From: Ruminococcaceae bacterium UBA3329
GTDB taxonomy: Bacteria; Bacillota; Clostridia; Oscillospirales; Acutalibacteraceae
Direction: 5' to 3'
Assembly: GCA_002361875.1 (NCBI GenBank)
Contig: DERX01000045.1
Location: 1,323 to 42,791, forward strand
DNA: 41,469 bases
The notes beneath the pieces are model-generated. The model saw only the letters and a program-made list of their open reading frames with translations. It was not told where the DNA came from and ran no database searches. Shown here in pieces: positions 1-7,551 of the stretch. Position numbers and translations under genes: made by a program. Numbering within the stretch: position 1 is the stretch's first letter; the number at the start of each line of letters is the position of its first letter.

Positions 1-404
1 TCAGCATCGCGGATAAGCACCGATATTTCGTCAACGCTTGTCGTTATCATCAGTATCATCGCTTCGAGAGAGTTCAGTATCTCAAAAACTCTTGCCGCAA
101 ATCCGATAGAGTTCGTCATAACGCCCGTCTTGATAACGATTTTTCTGTTGCCGCTGTTTATCATCGGAGAAACGCAGCCGCTTGCCTTAAGCTCGCCCGC
201 CGAGCTTAGCAGCTTCGGCATATCCTCGTCGTTTACCGTGAACCCAAAGCTGAATATTTCCTGAGTGGGCGCGGTCATCGAGATCATATCAACGCTGACC
301 CCTGCCTTTGCGACTATTTTCAGCGTGTCCTCCATTATGGTCTTGTTAAGCGGAACGTTGTTGAACGATACCGCAGATACGTTTTCGGTTACCTCAATGT
401 TCAT
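1..404 (-). CDS. ACT-domain protein (aspartokinase regulatory-domain type), partial
   Basis: This frame opens at an ATG at 404, preceded by AAAGGAG seven bases upstream, and runs off the left edge of the window, so its C-terminus is missing. The visible 134 residues begin MNIEVTENVSAVSF and contain one ACT-type beta-alpha-beta unit (VPLNKTIMEDTLKIVAKAGV) and the start of a second (KIVIKTGVMTNSIGFAARVFEIL). This is the arrangement of the C-terminal regulatory half of aspartate kinases. The start is clear and no kinase domain precedes it, so it is probably a free-standing regulatory ACT protein. It could sense lysine or threonine, or act beside an aspartokinase encoded further left. It lies about 140 bases downstream of dapB on the same strand, consistent with membership of the lysine operon. 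The ligand and partner are inferred. Confidence 0.75.
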   Translation of the reverse strand, partial: MNIEVTENVSAVSFNNVPLNKTIMEDTLKIVAKAGVSVDMISMTAPTQEIFSFGFTVNDEDMPKLLSSAGELKASGCVSPMINSGNRKIVIKTGVMTNSIGFAARVFEILNSLEAMILMITTSVDEISVLIRDA

Positions 405-544
405 CTTATTCTCCTTTTAAGCGCTCTCATACTAATTTCTTATTAAAAGCAGACAAATTATCCTTTTTTCTCTCCCCTCTCCGCGGGGAGGGAAAAATTC
501 TAGTATCAAATCATTTCTGTAAACCCGGAACAGACATAAGTCGC

Positions 545-1297
545 TTATTTGATCAGATCGCCCATAGCGTACAGCCCCGCGGGCTTTCCCGCAAGGAACA
601 CCGCCGCGTTTACCGCTCCCACAGCGAACACCTCGCGGGATTGCGCTTGGTGAGACAGCGTTATGACCTCGTCGTGTCCCGCGAAAATGATATCGTGTTC
701 GCCGACTATCGTGCCGCCGCGGATCGAATGCATACCTATTTCTTCCTTGTCGCGCGGTTTGCGCACTGAGTGCCTGTCATAAACATATCGCTTGCTGTTG
801 TCAAGTTCGTCGTTTATCGCCTCGGCTAGCATTATCGCCGTACCCGACGGCGCGTCTTTCTTGCGGTTGTGGTGCTTTTCGACTATTTCAATATCGAACT
901 GACTGCCAAGCACCTGCGCCGCCTTTCTCGCAAGCTCCGCAAGCAAGTTTATTCCAAGCGACATATTGAACGTAAAGAATATGGGAATCTGGGCGCTTGC
1001 CGTTGTGATTTGCGCTTTTTCCTCGTCCGAGTAGCCCGTGGTTCCGATAACCAGCGGCACGGAGTTCATTTTGCAGTAGTTCAAAAGATCGGGAAGAGCC
1101 GACGGGTGCGAGAAATCTATGATAACATCGGGCTTCTGAGCCAGATCGAACACGCTGTTTACAATTGGGAACCCGCCGTAAGGCTCGCCGGCTTTGTCTA
1201 TTCCCGCGCATACCAAGCAGTCGGAGCGTTCGCCGATAATTTCCGCGATAACGCGTCCCATGTGTCCGCAAGCGCCTGTAATGGCAATATTGACCAT
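545..1297 (-). CDS. dapB: 4-hydroxy-tetrahydrodipicolinate reductase
   Basis: DapB is the cytoplasmic NAD(P)H-dependent enzyme that reduces 4-hydroxy-tetrahydrodipicolinate to tetrahydrodipicolinate in the diaminopimelate/lysine pathway. The 250-residue protein has the usual family length. It begins with a Rossmann motif (ITGACGHMGR), has the IDFSHPSA and GTTGYS segments, and carries the family signature EIVEKHHNRKKDAPSGTA with the catalytic His-His-x-x-Lys. The ATG at 1297 has AAAGGA upstream. It follows dapA by about 41 bases in the order asd-dapA-dapB and is therefore likely under the riboswitch upstream of asd. The gene is rich in GCG and CGC codons, like the other genes left of 3600 and unlike those to the right. 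Confidence 0.95.
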   Translation of the reverse strand: MVNIAITGACGHMGRVIAEIIGERSDCLVCAGIDKAGEPYGGFPIVNSVFDLAQKPDVIIDFSHPSALPDLLNYCKMNSVPLVIGTTGYSDEEKAQITTASAQIPIFFTFNMSLGINLLAELARKAAQVLGSQFDIEIVEKHHNRKKDAPSGTAIMLAEAINDELDNSKRYVYDRHSVRKPRDKEEIGMHSIRGGTIVGEHDIIFAGHDEVITLSHQAQSREVFAVGAVNAAVFLAGKPAGLYAMGDLIK

Positions 1298-1338
1298 TTT
1301 GTACGTCCTTTCTTACGATTTTCCCGATATGGGAAACG

Positions 1339-2235
1339 TTACTTTATAATATCTACAAGCCCCATTTCGCTCATAACGGCTTTGAGCTTCGCCTTGCCGT
1401 CATCGCTCATAGAGCAGAGCGGCAGACGGCACTCGCCCGCCTTAAAGCCCATAATGTTCAGCGCTTCCTTTACGGGAATGGGGTTTACGTCCATAAACAT
1501 CGCTTTATCCAATTTCAAAAGCTTTCGCGCCGCTTCAAGAGCCTCCTCACGCTTACCGTTAAGGTACAGCTTTATCTCGTCGTGTTTTTCGTGCGGAGCA
1601 ACGTTTGACGTAACGGAAATCAGTCCTTTGCCGCCGAGCGCCAGACAGCACAGAGCCTCGTCGTCGTTGCCCGAATAAATACCCAGATCGGTATAAGCGG
1701 ATATCGCCATTATAGTACTCATATTGCCGCTTGCTTCCTTTACCGCCGTGATATTGGGGTGCTTTGACATTTCGATGTACGCGTCGATGCCGATATTGCA
1801 GCCCGTGCGCGACGGAACATTATAAAGCATTATCGGAATATTCACCGCGTCCGCAATTGTCGTAAAATGCTTAACAAGTCCGCGCTGCGAAGTCTTATTA
1901 TAATACGGGGTCACCTGCAAAAGCGCGTCGGCGCCCATTTTCTCCGCCTCTTTGGAAAGCTCAACGGCGTATGCGGTATCGTTGCTGCCCGCGCCCGCTA
2001 TAACGGGAACGCGGTGGTTTACGCGCTCAATACCGTAGCGAATGACCTCGCGGTGTTCCTCGTCGGTCATAGTCGCGCTTTCGCCGGTCGTTCCGCAGAT
2101 AACAAGACCGTCAATGCCGTTGTCTATTTGAAAGTCTATAAGTCTGCCGAATTCATCGTAGTTAATTGAACCGTCCGCGTTCATCGGCGTAGCGATAGCG
2201 GTAGCACACCCCGTGAAAATAGTTTTGTTACTCAT
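1339..2235 (-). CDS. dapA: 4-hydroxy-tetrahydrodipicolinate synthase
   Basis: DapA condenses pyruvate with aspartate semialdehyde, the committed step of lysine and diaminopimelate synthesis. The 298-residue protein is a TIM-barrel lyase of normal size. Visible active-site elements are the TTGE stretch near residue 50, the tyrosine of MLYNVPSRTG (about Y138), and the Schiff-base lysine of TAVKEASGN (about K166). AAAGGA lies upstream of the ATG at 2235. It sits between asd and dapB with short gaps and the same codon style. It is assigned as DapA rather than another member of the N-acetylneuraminate lyase family on the combination of motifs and operon context. Confidence 0.96.
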   Translation of the reverse strand: MSNKTIFTGCATAIATPMNADGSINYDEFGRLIDFQIDNGIDGLVICGTTGESATMTDEEHREVIRYGIERVNHRVPVIAGAGSNDTAYAVELSKEAEKMGADALLQVTPYYNKTSQRGLVKHFTTIADAVNIPIMLYNVPSRTGCNIGIDAYIEMSKHPNITAVKEASGNMSTIMAISAYTDLGIYSGNDDEALCCLALGGKGLISVTSNVAPHEKHDEIKLYLNGKREEALEAARKLLKLDKAMFMDVNPIPVKEALNIMGFKAGECRLPLCSMSDDGKAKLKAVMSEMGLVDIIK

Positions 2236-2265
2236 AGAAAAATTCCTTTCGTCAAAAAGAACCCA

Positions 2266-3348
2266 TCAATCAAGGTAGCCCTTAGCGGCAAGAAGCTCCG
2301 CCATTTCCACTGCGCCGCCCGCAGCTCCGCGCAGCGTGTTGTGTGACAGGCAAACGAACTTGTAGTCGTATTGAGTATCGGGGCGAAGTCTGCCGATAGA
2401 TATCGCCATACCGCCCTCAAGATTGCGGTGGAGCTTTGCTTGGGGCATATCGTTCTCTTCAAAGTAGTTGAGGAACTGTTTCGGAGCGGACGGGAGGTTA
2501 AGCTCCTGCGGCTCGCCTTTATACTCTGCCCAGATTTTCTTGATCTCGTCGATAGTGGGCTTGTTTTCAAATCTTACAAACGCTGCCGCAAAGTGACCGT
2601 TCGATACGGGCACGCGCAAACACTGCGTGGTGATCTGCGGCTTTTCGCACTTTACTATTTCCGAGCCCTCGATGTGTCCCCATACCTTAAGCGGTTCCTG
2701 CTCGGACTTTTCCTCCTCGCCGCCGATAAACGGTATAAGATTATCCACCATTTCGGGCCATGTTTCAAACGTCTTGCCCGCGCCCGAGATAGCCTGATAT
2801 GTGCAGGCGAGTACCTCGGTGATACCGAATTTGCGCAGCGGCGAAAGCGCGGGAACATAGCTCTGTATAGAGCAGTTGGACTTTACCGCGATAAATCCGC
2901 GCTTTGTGCCAAGGCGCTTTTTCTGCGCGTCGATAATAGCCGCGTGGTCGGGGTTTACCTCGGGGATCATCATAGGCACGTCGGGAGTGAAGCGGTTCGC
3001 GCTGTTATTGGATATAACGGGGCACTCCTTCTTTGCGTACTGCTCCTCAAGAGCCTTTATCTCATCCTTTTTCATATTTACGGCGCAGAACACGAAGTCT
3101 ACCTTTGAGATCACCTTGTCGATGTCCGCGGTCGCGTCGTCGATGACGATATCCGCCATGCTTGCGGGCATGGGAGTGTCCATAAGCCAATGAGAGCCTA
3201 CCGCCTCCTTATAGGTTTTGCCGGCACTTCTGGAGGACGCCGCAAGCGCGGTCACGTGAAACCACGGGTGGTTTTCCAGCAGAGTAGCGAAGCGCTGCCC
3301 CACCATTCCCGTTGCGCCGATTATTCCGACATTAAATTGCTTTTTCAT
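2266..3348 (-). CDS. asd: Aspartate-semialdehyde dehydrogenase
   Basis: This enzyme reduces aspartyl phosphate to aspartate semialdehyde with NADPH, feeding lysine, threonine and methionine synthesis. The 360-residue protein starts with the nucleotide-binding GIIGATGMVGQRF. It carries the nucleophilic cysteine in SNCSIQSYVPAL (about C159), and its length and the GFIAVKSNCS segment fit the archaeal/fungal-like branch rather than the E. coli-type enzyme. AAAGGA precedes the ATG at 3348. It is the first gene of the operon, directly downstream of a lysine riboswitch and a consensus promoter, so repression by lysine is expected. dapA follows after 30 bases. Confidence 0.95.
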   Translation of the reverse strand: MKKQFNVGIIGATGMVGQRFATLLENHPWFHVTALAASSRSAGKTYKEAVGSHWLMDTPMPASMADIVIDDATADIDKVISKVDFVFCAVNMKKDEIKALEEQYAKKECPVISNNSANRFTPDVPMMIPEVNPDHAAIIDAQKKRLGTKRGFIAVKSNCSIQSYVPALSPLRKFGITEVLACTYQAISGAGKTFETWPEMVDNLIPFIGGEEEKSEQEPLKVWGHIEGSEIVKCEKPQITTQCLRVPVSNGHFAAAFVRFENKPTIDEIKKIWAEYKGEPQELNLPSAPKQFLNYFEENDMPQAKLHRNLEGGMAISIGRLRPDTQYDYKFVCLSHNTLRGAAGGAVEMAELLAAKGYLD

Positions 3349-3369
3349 AATTGTTTCCTTTCTTTATAA

Positions 3370-3404
3370 TACAAAATAAAAGACCGATGAGAACTTTTCA
3401 TCGG
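3370..3404 (-). terminator. Riboswitch expression-platform terminator
   Basis: On the minus strand a 7-bp stem (CCGATGA with TCATCGG, 3384-3404, loop AAAGTTC) is followed by a T-rich tract (3370-3383). It lies between the lysine aptamer and the asd start codon, where lysine-dependent premature termination is expected. Confidence 0.8.
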
Positions 3405-3430
3405 CAAATCTTGTATAGAGCATCAAATAT

Positions 3431-3612
3431 TGCGATAGCGCTCCATCAAGCAAGTCGATGACAGTCATACGCGTATTTCACGCACAACCGGAATCAGCGC
3501 GTTTCGGAACGCGTGCTCCTCGGCGGATTCACCTTTCGCGCTGCCGTTTCCGAAAACACCCGACGCTTTTGAACGTCCGCCGCGCTACTATTTTTATCCG
3601 CACCTCTATCAA
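3431..3612 (-). promoter_or_regulatory. Lysine riboswitch (L box) upstream of asd
   Basis: Read on the minus strand from about 3612, this leader begins with GATAGAGGTGC (3601-3610 plus flank), the conserved 5' signature of the lysine aptamer. It continues through several G+C-rich helices, contains a GACTGTCA element, and closes with GGAGCGCTATC (3434-3444), equivalent to the conserved GGGCTATC end. TGATAG and CTATCG at the two ends can form helix P1. A terminator hairpin follows before asd, so the switch most likely turns transcription off when lysine is bound. The family is known to control lysC, asd and dap operons. Identification is by eye from the conserved segments and the length of about 180 nt. 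Confidence 0.87.
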
Positions 3613-3621
3613 TTCCTATAT

Positions 3622-3650
3622 ATTGTAACACATCTCTAAGCGTTTGTCAA
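3622..3650 (-). promoter_or_regulatory. Sigma-A promoter of the asd-dapA-dapB operon
   Basis: Minus strand TTGACA (3645-3650), a 17-base spacer and TACAAT (3622-3627). Transcription would start near 3615, immediately before the riboswitch. Confidence 0.88.
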
Positions 3651-3711
3651 TATGTATTTGCGAAATTTCCGAGGCTTTTCACGTTATTTTTTGTAGACTT
3701 TACACAAGTGC

Positions 3712-3740
3712 TTGAAATTTCGGGAAAAATGTGTTATAAT
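3712..3740 (+). promoter_or_regulatory. Sigma-A promoter of nrdR
   Basis: Plus strand TTGAAA (3712-3717), a 17-base spacer and TATAAT (3735-3740). It points away from the asd promoter and gives an untranslated leader of about 40 nt before nrdR. Confidence 0.85.
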
Positions 3741-3786
3741 TATAGAAAAAGCAAGAGCCTTCAACAATAGTGTTAGGGGTGATTTT

Positions 3787-4242
3787 ATGAAATGTCCGTT
3801 TTGCGGATATGAAGAAAGCAAGGTTATTGACTCACGCCCTACAGACGAGGGCGAAAGAATTCGCAGGCGCAGAGAGTGTATGAAATGTGCTAAAAGATTT
3901 ACAACCTATGAAATAATTGAGAGCGTTCCGATTTTGGTTGTTAAAAAGGACAAATCCCGTGAGGCATTTGACCGTGACAAGCTTACAAGAGGTATGATGA
4001 GAGCCTGTGAAAAACGCCACGTTTCTATGGATACAATTGAAAATGCTGTAAACGAAATTGAGGTTTCTCTTCAAAACTCACTTGACCGTGAGGTTTCAAG
4101 TGTTAAAATCGGCGAGCTTGTAATGGAAAAGCTCAAAGAAATTGATGAAGTGGCATATGTTCGTTTTGCTTCGGTTTACAAGCACTTTAAAGATGTTAAT
4201 GCGTTTATGGATGAGCTTTCATCATTCCTTGAACAAAAATAA
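3787..4242 (+). CDS. nrdR: Transcriptional repressor NrdR
   Basis: NrdR is the nucleotide-sensing repressor of ribonucleotide reductase genes. The 151-residue protein has the N-terminal zinc ribbon (C3-x2-C6 and C31-x2-C34 in MKCPFCG and ECMKC), the basic RIRRRREC stretch, and then an ATP-cone domain (roughly residues 49-139, starting VKKDKSREAFDRDKL). The reading frame is open upstream, but the ATG at 3787 is chosen because the family begins MKCPFCG and the AGGGGTGA ribosome site lies just before it; upstream codons would overlap the promoter. No ribonucleotide reductase gene is in the window. The next gene starts 19 bases downstream on the same strand. Confidence 0.97.
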   Translation: MKCPFCGYEESKVIDSRPTDEGERIRRRRECMKCAKRFTTYEIIESVPILVVKKDKSREAFDRDKLTRGMMRACEKRHVSMDTIENAVNEIEVSLQNSLDREVSSVKIGELVMEKLKEIDEVAYVRFASVYKHFKDVNAFMDELSSFLEQK

Positions 4243-4261
4243 TTTTAAGTTTGAATATATT

Positions 4262-5740
4262 ATGAAAAGAATATTTTGTGTTTTACTGTCTGTTCTCTTT
4301 TTCTCAACGACTCTTACTGTTTCACCGTTAGCTTTAGGGCTTGAACGCCAAAGTGAATGGTACACCTTTGAGGCTTTAGAGGACGAATACTATTTTCCGA
4401 AGAAAAATACTGATTTTGTTCAGCCTAATATGTTTTATTCCGGTAGCAGCTACAAATTCAGAAATTTTCTTACTGACAGTCAAAAATTAATTTATGATTT
4501 AATCAGCAAATATAAAGGCGGGCTTTTAGGCGAGCCGTCATACTCTGACGAAGCTCAAACTATACCTGTTTTCAAAATTCAGGTTAAATTTCCCGACGGC
4601 GCTTTTTTAGTAAATTATGACACCAGACAAAATGATGTCACTACAGCCGTTATCGGTGCTATGACCGCCGCAATTGATGATTTTCCCGAATACTTTTGGT
4701 TAGGCGGTTTTTCATACTCCTGTAACTATTCTACTAACGATTCGGGAAAATATTATGTTAAAAACTTTACTCTTTTGCTTCCGTTTGACACCGGGAGTTA
4801 CGCAAACTGTGACACGGTAATAAGCTGCTATAATCAGCTTATGGCGGCTGTTGACAGTTTTGATGTTAAAGGCACTGCAAGATATGAAAAGGTTAAGTAC
4901 ATTCATGACAGTATTTGCAAGATGACCACCTACACAGAGTGTGCCATGGCTTACCAGCCGACAGGCGTATTCCTTAACGGTAAAGCTGTGTGCGAAGGGT
5001 ATGCAGAGGCATTTAAACTTCTTTGCGACCGAGAGAATATTCCCTGCCTACTCGTTGTAGGAACAGGCAACGGCGGTGCGCACAAATGGAATTATGTTCG
5101 AATGGATGACGGCAAGTGGTACGGAATGGATGTAACCTGGGACGACCAAGTTACCAGAATTGACTATAATTATTTTCTTACGGGCAGTGAAAGCATCAAT
5201 ACAGTTTCCGAAAACACAAAATTCGGCAACGGCACGGAATCGGAAGGAAATCATATTAACACAGGTGCGCATTTTAGAGAATCTGATTTTGCACTGACTT
5301 ACCCTACTATTTCTACGCAAAGCTACACGGGCATTATTCAGATGTGGAACTCGGAAGCCTCATTCGACAATACAAGAAATTTTATATTTATCCCGAAAGA
5401 CGCTGTTGCAAATCAACAGATTATTTGTACCTACTCAGGATGGTCGCATAATGCCCCATCAACTAATGCGGCGACTGTTACGGGTGTAACAACAGGCGGG
5501 AAAGTAATCATTACAAGTCCAGTTTCAAAAACATATACAATTGTACGCAACGGCGATGTCAATAAAGATAATAAAGTAGATTTATCTGATTACAATGCAG
5601 TTCGTAATATTGTAATGTGCAAACAGGAGTCTTATAGCGACAAAGCACAGTTTGCGGCGGCGGATATGAACGGCGACGGCATAATTGACGCTTTTGACGC
5701 AATTTACCTTGACCTGTATTATCAAGACCTTGTTGACTGA
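4262..5740 (+). CDS. Secreted transglutaminase-like protein with C-terminal dockerin
   Basis: The ATG at 4262 gives 492 residues with a clear N-terminal signal peptide (KRIFCVLLSVLFF, cleavage near LALG). A transglutaminase/papain-like domain occupies about residues 205-310, with the triad visible as C244 in GKAVCEGYAEAF, H274 in GGAHKWNYV and D290 in GMDVTWDD. Residues 431-490 form a type I dockerin with two calcium-binding loops (GDVNKDNKVDLSDY and ADMNGDGIIDAFDAIYLDLY). Dockerins bind cohesins of scaffoldins, so the protein is probably extracellular and complex-bound. It could crosslink, hydrolyse or modify proteins or cell-wall peptides; the substrate is unknown. Upstream codons in the same frame overlap nrdR and lack a signal peptide at the N-terminus. 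No good ribosome site precedes 4262, so translation may be coupled to nrdR, which ends 19 bases earlier. Confidence 0.88.
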   Translation: MKRIFCVLLSVLFFSTTLTVSPLALGLERQSEWYTFEALEDEYYFPKKNTDFVQPNMFYSGSSYKFRNFLTDSQKLIYDLISKYKGGLLGEPSYSDEAQTIPVFKIQVKFPDGAFLVNYDTRQNDVTTAVIGAMTAAIDDFPEYFWLGGFSYSCNYSTNDSGKYYVKNFTLLLPFDTGSYANCDTVISCYNQLMAAVDSFDVKGTARYEKVKYIHDSICKMTTYTECAMAYQPTGVFLNGKAVCEGYAEAFKLLCDRENIPCLLVVGTGNGGAHKWNYVRMDDGKWYGMDVTWDDQVTRIDYNYFLTGSESINTVSENTKFGNGTESEGNHINTGAHFRESDFALTYPTISTQSYTGIIQMWNSEASFDNTRNFIFIPKDAVANQQIICTYSGWSHNAPSTNAATVTGVTTGGKVIITSPVSKTYTIVRNGDVNKDNKVDLSDYNAVRNIVMCKQESYSDKAQFAAADMNGDGIIDAFDAIYLDLYYQDLVD

Positions 5741-5760
5741 CAGTTAAATTAAGATACGCA

Positions 5761-5794
5761 AAAAAACACGGTATCAAGCGGTACCGTGTTTTTT
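5761..5794. terminator. Bidirectional intrinsic terminator
   Basis: A CACGGTA/TACCGTG stem (5767-5773 with 5782-5788, loop of 8) is flanked by an A run on the left and a T run on the right, extending the helix to about 13 bp. It works on both strands and separates the convergent transglutaminase gene and iolG. Confidence 0.9.
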
Positions 5795-5814
5795 ATAATT
5801 TACTGACAAACTAC

Positions 5815-6822
5815 TCAGTTAATCTCTGAAAGCTTAACCGGTCTGCCCTCGTTTGCCGATTTTTCAGCGGCAAGAGCGATTTTAACAGACTGCAATCCTG
5901 CGTGAATTCCAACGGGAGTATCTGTGTTATTCTCAACAGCAGCTACAAACTGTCTAACCTCTTCCGAGAAGCTCTCCATATATCTTTCAAGGAAGAAATA
6001 GAGCGGCTTTTCGCCTGTTACACCGTCAACCGTTGAAATAACTGCTGATGAAAGCGTATCGTTTGATGTTGCAACCATTCCCTTTGAGCCGAAAAGCTCT
6101 GCTCTTTGATCATAGCCGTACATTGCCTGGCGTGAGTTGTCGATAACAGCAAGAGCGCCGTTAGCCATTTTAAGAGAAATAATAGCAGTGTCAAAATCGC
6201 CGTATTCACGGATTGACGGGTTAATAAGAGCGTCTGCATAAACATAAAGCTCTTCAACATCGCTGTTTGTAAGGAAGCAAGCCATATCAAAATCGTGAAT
6301 TGTCATATCAAGGAAAATGCTTGCGGCACAATAGCCAACGGGCGGTGCCTGCGGGTCACGGGAAGTGATTTTAAGAATCTGAGCGTCACCGATTTTGCCC
6401 TCGTCATAAGCCTTGCGGACTGCGGCGAAGTTGTGGTCGAAACGGCGGTTAAAGCCGACCTGGAATTTAATTTCGGGGTGAGCCTTAAGAGCTTCTGCAA
6501 TTTCGAGAATCTTGTCAACAGTATTTGCAAGGGGCTTTTCGCAGAAAACATGCTTTCCAGCGTTAATAGCCTCAATTGAAATGGGCGCATGAGTGTCTGT
6601 TGACGAGCAAACAAGAACAGCGTCAATTTCAGGGTCGTTTATGATTTCTTTGTAATCGGTGTAAATTTTCTTTACGCCGAAGCCCTCAATGAAAGCTTTT
6701 GTTTCGTCATTCATAAAGGGGTCTGCCATTGCAACAACTTCAGCACCCTTTACATGGTATGAGATTGATTCAAGATGCACTTTGCCGATACGGCCTGCAC
6801 CTATAATGCCGATTTTTAACAT
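5815..6822 (-). CDS. iolG: myo-Inositol 2-dehydrogenase
   Basis: IolG oxidises myo-inositol to 2-keto-myo-inositol (scyllo-inosose) with NAD, the entry step of inositol catabolism. The 335-residue protein is a Gfo/Idh/MocA oxidoreductase. It has an N-terminal Rossmann fold (IGIIGAGRIGKVH), the family CEKP motif with the catalytic lysine near residue 96 (FCEKPLANT), and MTIHDFDM with the active-site histidine region. It is the last gene of the iolB-D-E-A module on the minus strand, ending at a bidirectional terminator. Its AGGAGG site (6831-6836) overlaps the stop codon of the transposase gene inserted upstream, so the two are probably co-transcribed. Substrate assignment rests on the neighbouring iol genes; scyllo-inositol is an alternative. 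Confidence 0.92.
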   Translation of the reverse strand: MLKIGIIGAGRIGKVHLESISYHVKGAEVVAMADPFMNDETKAFIEGFGVKKIYTDYKEIINDPEIDAVLVCSSTDTHAPISIEAINAGKHVFCEKPLANTVDKILEIAEALKAHPEIKFQVGFNRRFDHNFAAVRKAYDEGKIGDAQILKITSRDPQAPPVGYCAASIFLDMTIHDFDMACFLTNSDVEELYVYADALINPSIREYGDFDTAIISLKMANGALAVIDNSRQAMYGYDQRAELFGSKGMVATSNDTLSSAVISTVDGVTGEKPLYFFLERYMESFSEEVRQFVAAVENNTDTPVGIHAGLQSVKIALAAEKSANEGRPVKLSEIN

Positions 6823-6834
6823 AATTTTTTCCTC

Positions 6835-7428
6835 CTAAAAATAATATTCATCATTTTGCCACTTTCGTGGATTTTCGTCGATATACTGCCAAACTTCAAA
6901 ATACCCCTCTTCACTTGTGATAACTCTATCATAAAATGAATTTTGAAATATTTGCCTACCTGTGCAGTTTGCAATTTTATTACAGTTTCGAGTGGTTAAA
7001 GATTTATACGCACATATTATATCCGACAGAGTAGGGCGGGGGCTTGCTCCCGCCGCACCATCCAAAATAATTATTGCGTGAATATGATTAGGCATAATTA
7101 CAAATTTATCAATTGTTACAAAATCATATCTTTTTTCCAATGCAAACAACTGGTTTTCTGCAATTCGACCGTAAACCGAAAGGGATAATACGGAATCTTG
7201 GTATTGTCTCTCGGCGGGAGCAAGCCCCCGCCCTACATTATTTGCGGTTGATTTAACAGTAGAAGCAAGACGCCCTGCACTGTCTGCATTATGCGTGATT
7301 TTTCCAAAAAAGCACCGCATATCTTTACAGCAAACTGTAACAAAATAATACCCGTTTGAGCTGTAATCATATTTTTTTAGTCTCGGGTGCTTTCGTTTTG
7401 GAAATTTGGGTAGTTCATTATTTTTCAT
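6835..7428 (-). CDS. REP-associated tyrosine transposase (RAYT, IS200-like Y1 family)
   Basis: The 197-residue protein belongs to the HUH/Y1 single-strand transposase group. It has an N-terminal GYYFVTVCCKDMRCFFG segment, the metal-binding HUH motif in MPNHIHAIIIL (H115, H117), and a candidate catalytic tyrosine in ICAYKSLTTRN (Y141). RAYTs are usually single-copy, lack IS ends and act on REP hairpins. Two copies of the 25-bp REP-like palindrome lie inside the coding frame: 7212-7236 is read as VGRGLAPAE (about residues 65-73) and 7031-7055, inverted, as AAGASPRPT (about 125-133). A third copy lies 29 bases upstream of the start. The gene interrupts the iol operon between iolA and iolG, and its TAG stop overlaps the iolG ribosome site. 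The frame is open, but activity with these insertions is uncertain. Confidence 0.88.
   Translation of the reverse strand: MKNNELPKFPKRKHPRLKKYDYSSNGYYFVTVCCKDMRCFFGKITHNADSAGRLASTVKSTANNVGRGLAPAERQYQDSVLSLSVYGRIAENQLFALEKRYDFVTIDKFVIMPNHIHAIIILDGAAGASPRPTLSDIICAYKSLTTRNCNKIANCTGRQIFQNSFYDRVITSEEGYFEVWQYIDENPRKWQNDEYYF
7031..7055 (+). repeat. REP-like palindrome, copy inside the RAYT gene (inverted)
   Basis: Starts GTAGGGCGGGGGC and folds as a G+C-rich hairpin. It is the exact 25-base reverse complement of the units at 7212, 7457 and 21398. It lies inside the transposase coding sequence. Confidence 0.9.
7212..7236 (-). repeat. REP-like palindrome, second copy inside the RAYT gene
   Basis: Begins GTAGGGCGGGGGC on the minus strand, identical over 25 bases to the copy at 7457. 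Similarity to that copy continues for about 25 more bases (to about 7261), so the two are a direct duplication of about 50 bases. Confidence 0.9.
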
Positions 7429-7456
7429 ACTATATAAAGTTTGGTAACTGATTTTG

Positions 7457-7481
7457 CGGCGGGAGCAAGCCCCCGCCCTAC
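7457..7481 (-). repeat. REP-like palindrome between iolA and the RAYT gene
   Basis: The same 25-base unit, in the 123-base gap between the iolA stop and the transposase start. It is followed by a conserved flank (to about 7506) matching that of the 7212 copy. Confidence 0.9.
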
Positions 7482-7551
7482 ATTATGTGCGGTTGATTTT
7501 ACGGTGAGAGACAACCGTAGTACTACACTATTAACGGAAAAATCACCAAAA

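Noticed and set aside
450..500. G+C-rich inverted repeat (CTCCCC/GGGGAG) between dapB and the ACT-domain gene, considered as a terminator
   Set aside because: Neither strand has a T run after the hairpin, and the downstream gene seems part of the same operon.
869..1678. Long open frame on the plus strand opposite dapB and dapA
   Set aside because: It is antisense to two certain genes, has no ribosome site or family features, and arises from the codon bias of G+C-rich genes.
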